Part shown: piece by piece, positions 1 to 5,965 of the stretch
Numbering within the stretch: the first letter of the stretch is position 1
Layout of the letters: each line of letters starts with the position of its first letter
Assembly: GCA_026389975.1 (NCBI GenBank)
Contig: JAPLGV010000417.1
Location: 432-10,241, forward strand
DNA from: Chloroflexota bacterium
Lineage (GTDB): Bacteria; Chloroflexota; Anaerolineae; Anaerolineales; Villigracilaceae
DNA length: 9,810 bases
Reading direction: 5' to 3'
Position numbers and translations under genes: made by a program
The notes under the pieces: generated by a model
Databases searched by the model: none
What the model was told of the DNA's origin: nothing
The model's input: only the letters and a program-made list of their open reading frames with translations

Positions 1-1
1 G

Positions 2-757
2 GTAGTCCTTCTGGCCGCGCTGAGCAGTGCCATCTTATGGAATCTGCTGACCTGGTATCTTGGGTTCCCCAGCAGTTCTTCGCACGCCTTAATTGGTGGG
101 CTGGTCGGTGCGGTGGTCATGGGCGCGGGCTGGCAGGCCATTCAATTACCCGGCATCGAGAAAATACTGATTGCTTTGTTCACATCCCCGATCATCGGGT
201 TTGCCTTTGGCTACCTCCTCCTCCGGCTGATCCTGTTACTGAGTTGGAAAGCCAGCCCGGGAATAAATCGGTTTTTCAAACGCGGCCAGATCTTTACCGC
301 GCTGGCCCTGGCGCTCAGCCACGGTGCCAATGATGCCCAGAAAACCATGGGCATTATCACCCTGGCGCTGGTCACCGGAGGCTATTTGAAGGTTTTTGCC
401 GTCCCGACCTGGGTCATCCTCCTGTGTGCCGGGATGATTGCATTAGGTACCGCAATAGGTGGACAGAAATTGATCAAAACTCTGGGAGGCAAATTCTTTA
501 AAATCCGGCCTGTGGACGGTTTTGCTGCTCAAATGGCTTCGGCAGTGGTCATTCTCGGCGCCTCTCTGGTCGGCGGCCCCGTCAGCACAACCCAGGTGGT
601 CAGTTCGACCATCATGGGGGTCGGCGCAGCTGAAAGAGGGAATAAAGTCCGCTGGGGGGTTGCGCAGGAGATCGCTACCGCCTGGTTATTAACCATCCCT
701 GCAACCGCCCTGATCGCCGCGGGCCTCTACTGGGTGCTTGCCCAGGTTATCCGATAA
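2..757 (+). CDS. PiT-family inorganic phosphate transporter, 3' part
   Basis: This is the C-terminal 251 residues of an integral membrane permease that imports inorganic phosphate with a coupled cation; the start lies before the window. The reading frame is open from base 2. Near the beginning it shows GFPSSSSHALIGG, and further on SHGANDAQKTMG and GGPVSTTQVVS, which match the duplicated signature regions of the PiT/Pho-4 family. Between them are several hydrophobic membrane segments, and the protein ends in a last helix just before the TAA. Assignment to the family is secure; whether the coupling ion is a proton or sodium cannot be read from the sequence. The kinase gene starts 27 bases downstream on the same strand with its own ribosome binding site, so the two may be cotranscribed. 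I see no terminator between them. Confidence 0.93.
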   Translation, partial: VVLLAALSSAILWNLLTWYLGFPSSSSHALIGGLVGAVVMGAGWQAIQLPGIEKILIALFTSPIIGFAFGYLLLRLILLLSWKASPGINRFFKRGQIFTALALALSHGANDAQKTMGIITLALVTGGYLKVFAVPTWVILLCAGMIALGTAIGGQKLIKTLGGKFFKIRPVDGFAAQMASAVVILGASLVGGPVSTTQVVSSTIMGVGAAERGNKVRWGVAQEIATAWLLTIPATALIAAGLYWVLAQVIR

Positions 758-784
758 TTTACTTTTGTTTTTGGAAAGGGATTT

Positions 785-1696
785 ATGAAACCCTCTCAAA
801 TCTATGATGTTGTTTATATCGGTAATTACACGAAGGATACGATCATTACCCCTTCCGGCACGAAATATGTTGATGGCGGCGGAACGAACTATGCGGCCCA
901 TGCCGCCGCGCCTCTCGGCCTGAAAATTGCTGTAGTCACCCGGCTGGCAAAAGAAGATGACCGCGTGGCGGAAAAGTTCACCCAGGCTGGCATTGACTGC
1001 TATCCCACCTACACTCCCCAGTCCACAGAAATGTGCCTGGAATATCCCACCACCGACCCGGATATTCGCAACCTGTCTGTCAACGGCCTGGCGGGCGCGA
1101 TCACCGTCAGTCAAGTGGAAAACCTGGAGATGAGAGCGGCAGTGATCGGGTCCAGCCTGCGCGGCGAAGTCGGCCTGGACGTGATCCGGGCGCTAAAAGA
1201 GAAAAAAGTCTTCCTGGCTGCAGATATGCAGGGGTTTGTGCGTATCCTGCAGGGCAAAAGCCTGGTCTACGCACCTTGGGAGGAAATGAAAGCCACCCTG
1301 GCCTGTCTGGATGTGCTGAAGAGCGATGCCGTCGAAGCCGAATTTCTCACCGGCCAGACCGACATTTTCAAGGCCGCCAAAATCTATGCGGGGATGGGGC
1401 CGAAGGAAATTGTTCTCACCCACAAAGACGGCTTGCTCATTTACGCCGATGGCAAATGCTGCGAGATGGGTTTTTATCCGGCCCAATTGAACGGGCGCAG
1501 CGGGCGCGGCGACACCTGCATCGGCACCTACGTTGCCATGCGGCTGTCGAAGTCCCCAGGCCAGGCCGGCATCTGGGCGGCGGCGGTTACCAGCCTGAAA
1601 ATGGAAAAACTGGGGCCGTTCGACCGCCCCCTCAGCGATGTCGAGGCCCTGATCCGCACCAAATACGATCATCACTCTCCTGCTAAAACCATCTAA
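785..1696 (+). CDS. PfkB-family carbohydrate/nucleoside kinase
   Basis: This 303-residue cytoplasmic kinase of the ribokinase/PfkB family should transfer a phosphate from ATP to a sugar, nucleoside or related alcohol. The N-terminal part carries the substrate-side glycine motif GGGTNYAAHAAAPLG (about residues 31-45). The C-terminal PfkB signature is GRSGRGDTCIGTY, in which G240-R241-G242-D243 is the anion hole and D243 the expected catalytic base; most relatives have GAGD, so the arginine is a small departure. Length is normal for the family. The ATG at 785 is preceded by GGAAAGGG at 773-780, four bases away, which decides the start. It lies 27 bases after the phosphate transporter gene. The substrate cannot be named: sequence similarity within this family predicts it poorly. 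Confidence 0.88.
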   Translation: MKPSQIYDVVYIGNYTKDTIITPSGTKYVDGGGTNYAAHAAAPLGLKIAVVTRLAKEDDRVAEKFTQAGIDCYPTYTPQSTEMCLEYPTTDPDIRNLSVNGLAGAITVSQVENLEMRAAVIGSSLRGEVGLDVIRALKEKKVFLAADMQGFVRILQGKSLVYAPWEEMKATLACLDVLKSDAVEAEFLTGQTDIFKAAKIYAGMGPKEIVLTHKDGLLIYADGKCCEMGFYPAQLNGRSGRGDTCIGTYVAMRLSKSPGQAGIWAAAVTSLKMEKLGPFDRPLSDVEALIRTKYDHHSPAKTI

Positions 1697-1772
1697 ACAC
1701 AAAGATCACGAAGGGGCCCGAAGGAAAAGCCTTCATTGATTAACCTTTGTGAACTTTGTGTCCTTCGTGTTT
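1695..1772. repeat. Intergenic inverted repeat, TTCGTG family, copy 1
   Basis: The 19 bases at 1754-1772 and the 19 bases starting at 1695 are imperfect inverted copies of each other (about 15 of 19 match). A smaller hairpin, GAAGG/CCTTC with a 5-base loop, lies between them at 1720-1734. The right arm contains GTGTCCTTCGTG, which recurs in the gaps at 2858-2869 and, with one change, 5301-5312. The element begins within the stop codon of the kinase gene and could serve as a weak 3' end for its transcript, but no clear U-run follows the hairpin. Confidence 0.6.
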
Positions 1773-1799
1773 AAAAACCTTTTTGCAGTACACTTAATC

Positions 1800-2726
1800 A
1801 TGGATCAATCCGCTGAAAAGCAGGCCCAGATCAATCGGCGGCGGGATGAAATGGCCGCCCGCACCCCGGCCATCTGGGACAAACTCATTGCAGAATGGAA
1901 TTCACCAGGCCCCGAAGATCGGGCCTGGTTGATGTATTCTGCCAATTATCTGTTCCGCACCCAGGGCGTCCGCTGGGCAATGGATCCGCTGGCCTTGAAT
2001 AGCCGCCTCCCCCAGGCGCCTGCCATGGCTGTTTCCCATGATTTAAAGGATTTGGATTTCGTCCTGCTGACGCATCCTCACGGAGACCACCTGGATTTCG
2101 GCCTGCTGCGCGCTCTGCGGCATTTGCCCATCTGGTGGGTTGTTCCCGAAGCCATTCTCCCGCTGGTCCTCAAGCAGGCCGGGTTGCCAGCCAAACAGAT
2201 CCTGGTCCCGAAGCCGCTGCAACCCATTGAACTACACGGCCTCCACATCACCCTTTTAGACGCACTGCACTGGGAGGATACTCCTGATTACCCTGATGGG
2301 CGGCGGGGCGTCCCGGCCACCGGCTATTTGGTTGAACTGGGCGGCAAACGCTGGCTTTTCCCTGGTGACACACGCACCTATGATGTTACCCAGTTGCCCC
2401 ATTTCCGCCCTTTGGATGTACTTTTTGCCCACCTGTGGCTGGGGAGAGCCGCGGCTTTGCAGTCCCATCCGCCCTTGTTGGAGCTTTTCTGCCGCTTCTG
2501 CCTGGCGCTTCAGCCCCGGCGCGTCATATTGACTCATCTGGAGGAGTGGGGCCGTCAGGTGCTGGATTTCTGGGGTTTGGAACATGCCGAACAGGTGCTT
2601 GCGGTTCTCAAAAAACTCGCCCCGTTCCTGCTAATCGAGGTCGCTTGTACCGGGGATGAGGTTTTGTTGGTGAAAGCGCAGAATGGTGAGCACGATGCAC
2701 CCCACAGTTGCCAACGCTTATTATAA
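1800..2726 (+). CDS. MBL-fold metal-dependent hydrolase (UlaG-like)
   Basis: This 308-residue protein belongs to the metallo-beta-lactamase fold superfamily. It shows the metal motif H92-P-H94-G-D96-H97, a later metal-bridging aspartate in FPGDT (D190), and a final histidine in LTHLEEW (H246); H157 in ALHWED is a possible further ligand. The order and spacing resemble the lactonase/phosphodiesterase-like branch (UlaG, NAPE-PLD-like) more than true beta-lactamases, so the substrate is unknown. No signal peptide is seen, so it is probably cytoplasmic. The frame is open back to a GTG at 1749, but those 17 extra codons are translated from the upstream repeat, so I prefer the ATG at 1800 even though no good ribosome binding site precedes it. 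The gene stands alone between two repeat-rich gaps. Confidence 0.85.
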   Translation: MDQSAEKQAQINRRRDEMAARTPAIWDKLIAEWNSPGPEDRAWLMYSANYLFRTQGVRWAMDPLALNSRLPQAPAMAVSHDLKDLDFVLLTHPHGDHLDFGLLRALRHLPIWWVVPEAILPLVLKQAGLPAKQILVPKPLQPIELHGLHITLLDALHWEDTPDYPDGRRGVPATGYLVELGGKRWLFPGDTRTYDVTQLPHFRPLDVLFAHLWLGRAAALQSHPPLLELFCRFCLALQPRRVILTHLEEWGRQVLDFWGLEHAEQVLAVLKKLAPFLLIEVACTGDEVLLVKAQNGEHDAPHSCQRLL

Positions 2727-2770
2727 TATTACCGCCCGACATTTGCATTAAGCGCGCAAATCTTTTGGAA

Positions 2771-2911
2771 CCGCGAAGAAAGGACACTTGCACCTGCGCT
2801 GCAAGTGCAGGTGAGAACGCGAAGGGGGGAATTACCTTGAAAACTTCGTATTTATTCGTGTCCTTCGTGGAAAAAGATTTTTCCATCTTCGCGATCTTCG
2901 CCTCTTCGCGG
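2771..2911. repeat. Nested palindromic element, TTCGTG family, copy 2 (about 141 bp)
   Basis: The outer arms CCGCGAAGA (2771-2779) and TCTTCGCGG (2903-2911) are perfect inverted repeats. Inside them AAGGACAC (2780-2787) pairs with GTGTCCTT (2858-2865). A third hairpin sits in the left half (2785-2813). The right half contains TTCGTGTCCTTCGTGG (2856-2871), shared with the other TTCGTG-family copies, and runs of short CTTCGCG units. There is no ORF, so this is a non-autonomous, MITE-like or REP-like element. Confidence 0.6.
2785..2813. repeat. CACTTGCA/CACCTGC hairpin
   Basis: CACTTGCA (2785-2792) and TGCAAGTG (2800-2807) are perfect inverted repeats around a 7-base loop; the alternative pairing CACCTGC (2791-2797) with GCAGGTG (2807-2813) is also perfect. 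The same words, GCAAGTGCAGGTG, recur at 8696-8708 downstream of clpC. It lies nested in the larger palindromic element and seems to be a second repeat family inserted in or fused to it. Confidence 0.6.
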
Positions 2912-2924
2912 TGAATCTTTTGTT

Positions 2925-2939
2925 GCGGCTGGAAGCCGC
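2925..2939. repeat. GCGGCT-GGA-AGCCGC hairpin
   Basis: A perfect 6-bp GC-rich stem with a 3-base loop lies directly after the larger palindrome. It resembles the compact dispersed hairpins found in many environmental bacterial genomes. No U-run follows, so it is not a clear intrinsic terminator. Confidence 0.45.
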
Positions 2940-3109
2940 GCTATGAGGATGCTGAATAAATATGGAACTTGAAAATGTCCGCTTACTTAAGTTTGCAAGT
3001 GGGCTATTGGTTCCACGCTGAGCCAGCCAAAAAAACCTGCATTAGAGAGAGTGAACTAAAGAAACCATGACTTCCCCTTCCCTCACAGCAGAGGGGACCG
3101 GGGGATAGG

Positions 3110-3646
3110 TCACGCCAATTTCTGGTCGCAACCATTGCGAAACCCGCAGTGGTGGCAGCGCTGCTCGTCGTCGTGTGAGCGTTCCACGTCGGAGCGGTGT
3201 TCGTCACGGCGGATTTCGGCCAGCAGGTCCAGCAGGGCCGATTCGAGTTCGGGTGTGTAGTCCACGGCGAAGTCACGCTTGGGATAGTGGAGGATGCCGT
3301 GCGGCGGACGTTTGCCGTAGGTTTTCTGGATCAGATAACAGTAGACCGCAACCTGGAAAATGTGCGAATCATACGGCGCTTCCGGCGTGCGCCCGGTCTT
3401 GACCTCCACCGGGATGAGTTTGCCGTTCTGTTCAACGAGGTAATCCGGCTTGCCGGTGAGACCCAGTTGCACGTCGAAGAGCGGTTTCTCGACCGCGCCC
3501 CAGGTGCGCGTGTCGGTGTAGACCACCCGTCCGCCGGGGAGACCGGCAGCCCGGCGCTGACGCCCAGAAATGAAAAACAGGACGATGGCAATCAACAGGA
3601 TGGCGAGGCCGATGTAGAGAGAAGACATAGTTTTACAGATGCACAT
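3110..3646 (-). CDS. Membrane-anchored Cas4-like nuclease, C-terminal half
   Basis: The predicted 178-residue protein begins with one hydrophobic helix (about residues 10-27) followed by GRQRR, which by the positive-inside rule puts the rest in the cytoplasm. That rest is the core of a PD-(D/E)XK nuclease of the RecB/Cas4 type: D68 in GKPDYLV, E81 and K83 in PVEVKTG, and Q98/Y102 in HIFQVAVYCYL. The C-terminus has C164-x2-C167-x5-C173, the three-cysteine cluster used by Cas4 proteins to hold an iron-sulfur cluster. The fourth cysteine and the early histidine motif are missing here but are present in the neighbouring gene at 3814-4050. Cas4 relatives cut or trim DNA ends. Start is uncertain: ATG at 3646 lies within an inverted repeat and ATG at 3628 (MSSLYIG) is equally possible; neither has a strong ribosome binding site. 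No other cas gene is in the window. Confidence 0.75.
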   Translation of the reverse strand: MCICKTMSSLYIGLAILLIAIVLFFISGRQRRAAGLPGGRVVYTDTRTWGAVEKPLFDVQLGLTGKPDYLVEQNGKLIPVEVKTGRTPEAPYDSHIFQVAVYCYLIQKTYGKRPPHGILHYPKRDFAVDYTPELESALLDLLAEIRRDEHRSDVERSHDDEQRCHHCGFRNGCDQKLA

Positions 3647-3673
3647 CCATCTTATGAGCGAAAGGTGGATGTG
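3642..3673. repeat. Inverted repeat at the start of the Cas4-like C-half gene
   Basis: CACATCCA (3642-3649) and TGGATGTG (3666-3673) are perfect inverted repeats with a 16-base loop. On the minus strand the possible start codon at 3646 falls inside the stem, so the structure could hide or expose the translation start, or act as a protein-binding operator. No function is proven. Confidence 0.45.
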
Positions 3674-3735
3674 AGAAAAAGCCCTGGCAAATTAAAATAA
3701 GTTATGGGTTGGAAAATTTTCATTCGCAAAGTACC

Positions 3736-3792
3736 GTAGTGACGGCTTTAGCCGTTCATATCCTGGGAAAAAGCGACTGAAGTCGCTACTAC
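3736..3792. repeat. REP pair (BIME) with GTAG heads
   Basis: Two head-marked palindromes face each other. On the plus strand GTAG (3736-3739) is followed by ACGGCT-TT-AGCCGT (3742-3755). On the minus strand GTAG (3789-3792) is followed by AGCGACT-TC-AGTCGCT (plus-strand 3772-3787). A GTAG-type tetranucleotide next to an imperfect palindrome, in inverted pairs, is the known layout of REP/BIME elements mobilised by RAYT (TnpA-REP) transposases. No RAYT gene is in the window. The element lies in the gap between the two Cas4-like half genes. Confidence 0.7.
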
Positions 3793-3813
3793 ACGCCTTA
3801 TCCATAATTGATG

Positions 3814-4050
3814 TTAAATAATCTGCCTCGTGCAGAAAGCGACGAGCAGAACCAGCGCCACCAGCAGCAAAATCAACGCCAGGGTGCGCGTCAGACTGGA
3901 AGCGATCACCTGCCGTCCGTGGGCGCGGTGGAGTTCCGTCCCCGTGGTCATTTCGGCCTGGTTGGTGGATTCAATCCCTTTCTGGCGGTACCACCAGGCA
4001 CGCGCACAGTAGAGATAAGTACCAACTTCGGAAGCACGGATAGGTCGCAT
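3814..4050 (-). CDS. Membrane-anchored Cas4-like protein, N-terminal half
   Basis: This 78-residue protein matches the N-terminal part of Cas4/RecB-type nucleases: ASEVGTYLYCARAWWYRQKG carries the first iron-sulfur cysteine (C15), and MTTGTELHRAHG carries the motif-I histidine (H41). Directly after comes one hydrophobic helix (about 56-72), then a five-residue tail and the stop. It has none of the catalytic D, E and K residues; those are in the next gene downstream on the same strand (3110-3646), which starts with a membrane helix. Together the two supply four cysteines and all core motifs. The frame is open to an ATG at 4107, but ATG 4050 is preferred: it has GGAAAAGAG upstream and fits where the family's N-terminus begins. 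The protein cannot be a nuclease alone. Either it pairs with the downstream product or it is half of a broken gene. Confidence 0.72.
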   Translation of the reverse strand: MRPIRASEVGTYLYCARAWWYRQKGIESTNQAEMTTGTELHRAHGRQVIASSLTRTLALILLLVALVLLVAFCTRQII

Positions 4051-4179
4051 ACTGCTCTTTTCCGGTAGGGTAGATCTTGCTTGATAGTTTTGGACCGACA
4101 GCACCAAGAAACTGCGATAAATTTCTGCGCAGGTTGATGTAGCACATATATTCTAACATGTTCGCGGCGATTTTTAACG

Positions 4180-4201
4180 TATAATTCTCCCACCGGAGGA
4201 G
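4180..4201 (+). promoter_or_regulatory. Likely -10 box and ribosome binding site of the M42 peptidase gene
   Basis: TATAAT at 4180-4185 is a perfect -10 hexamer, but no good -35 hexamer lies 16-18 bases upstream. GGAGGAG at 4195-4201 is a strong ribosome binding site in front of ATG 4205. The implied leader would be only about a dozen bases long. Confidence 0.45.
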
Positions 4202-4204
4202 CCC

Positions 4205-5257
4205 ATGCCCAATCTGCCCGAAATCAACACTCCCTTCCTGCTCGACTTCCTGACCAAACTGCTCAACACGCCCTCGCCCACCGGCTTTGCCGAACCCGCG
4301 ATTGCGTTCACCGAACAGACCCTCAAAGCCTTCCCGGCGCTCAAACTTTCCCGCACCCGCAAGGGAGCGTTGACCGCCACCTGGCGCGGCGACCAGGACG
4401 TGGCTCCGCGCGCCGTGACGGCGCATGTGGACACGCTTGGCGGGATGGTCAAGGAGATCAAGTCCAACGGGCGGTTGAAACTGTCCAGGATCGGCGGCTT
4501 CGTCTGGAACACCATCGAGGGCGAGGGCTGTACCGTCTTCACCCGCTCCGGGCGGCAGGTGCGCGGCTCCATCCTGCTAACGAAAGCCTCCAGCCACGTC
4601 TTCGGCGGCGAAGTGGGCGAGATGAAGCGGGGCGAGGACACGCTCGAGGTACGGCTGGACGCCCGCACGCTGTCCGAGTCGGAAACGCTCGACCTGGGCG
4701 TGGGCGTCGGGGACTTCGTGGCCTTCGACCCGCGCGTGGAGGTCAATGCCGGGTTCGTCCGCTCCCGCCACCTGGACGACAAGGCCTGTGTCGCCGCGCT
4801 GGTGGCAGCGGTCAAGGCCCTGAGTGACGCCGGTCGCAAACCCTCCCGGACGACGACCCTGCTGATCAGCAACTACGAGGAAGTCGGTCACGGCGCGGCG
4901 GCGGGCATCCCGGCCGACGTGGAAGAACTGCTGGTGGTGGACATGGCCGCCGTGGGCGAGGGTCAGAACTCGGACGAGTTCCACGCCTCGCTGTGCGTCA
5001 AGGACAGCGGTGGGCCGTACCATCACGGCATGTCGAACCGGTTGCGGGCGCTGGCCGAGAAGAACGAAATCCCCTACAAGGTGGATATCTACCCTTATTA
5101 CCATTCAGATGGGGAAGTCTGGTGGAATGCGGGTGCGGACGCAGCCGTGGCGCTTATCGGTCCCGGCGTGGACGCCTCGCACAACTACGAGCGCACCCAC
5201 ACCGAAGCCCTGTTGGCGACGACCAGGTGGGTGCTGGCGTATTTGTTGGAAGAGTGA
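4205..5257 (+). CDS. M42-family metallo-aminopeptidase
   Basis: This 350-residue cytoplasmic enzyme belongs to peptidase family M42 (tetrahedral aminopeptidase-like, dinuclear metal, usually zinc or cobalt) and should remove N-terminal residues from short peptides. Expected metal and catalytic residues are visible in order: H74 and D76 in AHVDTLGG, D191 in HLDDKAC, the glutamate pair E225-E226 in NYEEVGHG, D246 in VVDMAAVG, and H326 near the C-terminus in SHNYERTH. The segment between D76 and D191 is the inserted oligomerisation domain typical of the family. Length is normal. Relatives are sometimes annotated as endoglucanase CelM, but the residue pattern supports a peptidase. The start is fixed by the strong GGAGGAG at 4195-4201. 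It is transcribed divergently from the Cas4-like pair; the shared gap is about 150 bases. Confidence 0.92.
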   Translation: MPNLPEINTPFLLDFLTKLLNTPSPTGFAEPAIAFTEQTLKAFPALKLSRTRKGALTATWRGDQDVAPRAVTAHVDTLGGMVKEIKSNGRLKLSRIGGFVWNTIEGEGCTVFTRSGRQVRGSILLTKASSHVFGGEVGEMKRGEDTLEVRLDARTLSESETLDLGVGVGDFVAFDPRVEVNAGFVRSRHLDDKACVAALVAAVKALSDAGRKPSRTTTLLISNYEEVGHGAAAGIPADVEELLVVDMAAVGEGQNSDEFHASLCVKDSGGPYHHGMSNRLRALAEKNEIPYKVDIYPYYHSDGEVWWNAGADAAVALIGPGVDASHNYERTHTEALLATTRWVLAYLLEE

Positions 5258-5261
5258 TTGT

Positions 5262-5313
5262 CCACGAAGGGACACGAAAAGGCACTAAGTTTTTTCTTCG
5301 TGTTCCTTCGTGG
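5262..5313. repeat. TTCGTG-family hairpin, copy 3, between peptidase and MazG genes
   Basis: The 17 bases at 5262-5278 and 5297-5313 are inverted copies with a single mismatch (CCACGAAGGGACACGAA against TTCGTGTTCCTTCGTGG), separated by 18 bases. This is the best-preserved copy of the repeat also seen at 1695-1772 and 2771-2911. It starts just past the peptidase stop codon and ends 16 bases before the MazG start. The stem is followed by TAAAAGG and a T-run, so it may both end or attenuate the upstream transcript and provide AAAGG as the ribosome binding site for the next gene. Confidence 0.65.
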
Positions 5314-5329
5314 TAAAAGGTTTTTTCTC

Positions 5330-5659
5330 ATGAACTTCACCGAATACCAGACCCAATCCCGCAAGACCGCCAAATATCCGCCCATCGGGCATCCGGTCGT
5401 TTATCCCACCCTCGGGCTGACCAACGAGGCCGGGGAAGTGGCCGGGAAAATCAAGAAGATTTTTCGCGACAAGTCCGGGGTCATCTCCGTAGCGGACCGC
5501 GAATCCCTGAAAGGCGAACTCGGCGACGTGCTGTGGTACCTGGCTCAGGTCTGCACCGAGCTGGAGATTTCGCTGGACGAAGTTGCCGAGCACAACCTGG
5601 AAAAATTGTTCTCCCGCCTGGAACGCGGCAAAATCGGCGGGGAAGGAGATAATCGTTGA
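5330..5659 (+). CDS. MazG-like nucleoside triphosphate pyrophosphohydrolase
   Basis: This 109-residue all-alpha protein looks like a single-domain MazG-type enzyme, which hydrolyses (often non-standard) nucleoside triphosphates to the monophosphate and pyrophosphate with magnesium. The paired acidic motifs are clear: E33-x2-E36 in NEAGEVAGK and E63-x2-D66 in KGELGDVLWYL, the usual E-x2-E...E-x2-D metal site. Its length fits short MazG-like house-cleaning enzymes, not the double-domain E. coli MazG. The frame is open further upstream, but those codons come from the repeat hairpin; ATG 5330 has AAAGG about ten bases before it. Its TGA overlaps the ATG of the next gene (TGATG), so the two are probably translationally coupled. 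Confidence 0.87.
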   Translation: MNFTEYQTQSRKTAKYPPIGHPVVYPTLGLTNEAGEVAGKIKKIFRDKSGVISVADRESLKGELGDVLWYLAQVCTELEISLDEVAEHNLEKLFSRLERGKIGGEGDNR

Positions 5660-5943
5660 TGACCTGTAAAAATTGCACTTCCATGAACCAGAAACGCCAA
5701 TTCCCATCCAAAGGGGAGTTGACCAGATTCCTGCGGCGATTGCGCACTCTCGTGGAAGATGGGAGAATTGTCGAATTCCCATCTTTTACCGACCTTGCGG
5801 ATGTGGAGGATGATGCCAGCTGGCCGGATGTCATTGAATGCCAGTTTGGTTGCCCGGACTGCGGGACAGAATTTACCTTCAAAGCCAATTCCCATCATAA
5901 CAAAGCCCCTCAGTGGCTTCCGAAACGAGCCAAGCTTCGCTGA
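5659..5943 (+). CDS. Small hypothetical protein with two CxxC pairs
   Basis: This 94-residue protein is not one I recognise. It has C3-K-N-C6 at the N-terminus and C65-P-D-C68 in FGCPDCGTEF, with an extra C61, so it may bind one zinc ion or hold a zinc-ribbon-like fold. The middle is a basic helix (about 20-32) followed by an acidic stretch (45-52), and the C-terminus is basic. The ATG overlaps the stop of the MazG gene in TGATG and has GGAAGGAG at 5641-5648, which argues strongly that it is real and coexpressed with it. A TTG at 5656 in the same frame is a less likely start. Function unknown; a link to nucleotide metabolism is only guilt by association. Confidence 0.65.
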   Translation: MTCKNCTSMNQKRQFPSKGELTRFLRRLRTLVEDGRIVEFPSFTDLADVEDDASWPDVIECQFGCPDCGTEFTFKANSHHNKAPQWLPKRAKLR

Positions 5944-5965
5944 CGCTAATTGCCTCGTCCCGTGC

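Larger units (their letters stand above)
2727..3109. other. Gene-free stretch of 383 bases, mostly palindromic repeats
   Basis: No credible gene is seen on either strand. The stretch holds a nested palindromic element (2771-2911), a short GC-rich hairpin (2925-2939), and, near its right end, a CCCCT...AGGGG inverted repeat (about 3074-3095) that lies just beyond the stop codon of the minus-strand nuclease gene and could form a 3' hairpin for it. The rest, about 2945-3070, is plain, rather AT-rich sequence with no recognised feature. The genes on either side converge here (MBL gene from the left, Cas4-like gene from the right), which fits a shared termination region. Confidence 0.6.

Noticed and set aside
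1749..1799. A GTG start that would add 17 residues to the MBL hydrolase
   Set aside because: The added codons are translated from the TTCGTG-family repeat and resemble no family N-terminus.
3074..3095. An intrinsic terminator for the minus-strand Cas4-like gene
   Set aside because: The CCCCT/AGGGG pairing is short and no T-run follows on the minus strand; it is mentioned only within the gap entry.
3197..3700. A 167-residue plus-strand ORF over the Cas4-like C-half gene
   Set aside because: The minus strand has clear nuclease motifs and a cysteine cluster, so the plus-strand frame is its shadow.
5258..5329. An upstream start that would extend the MazG-like protein by 24 residues
   Set aside because: The extension is entirely the palindromic repeat; ATG 5330 gives the normal N-terminus.
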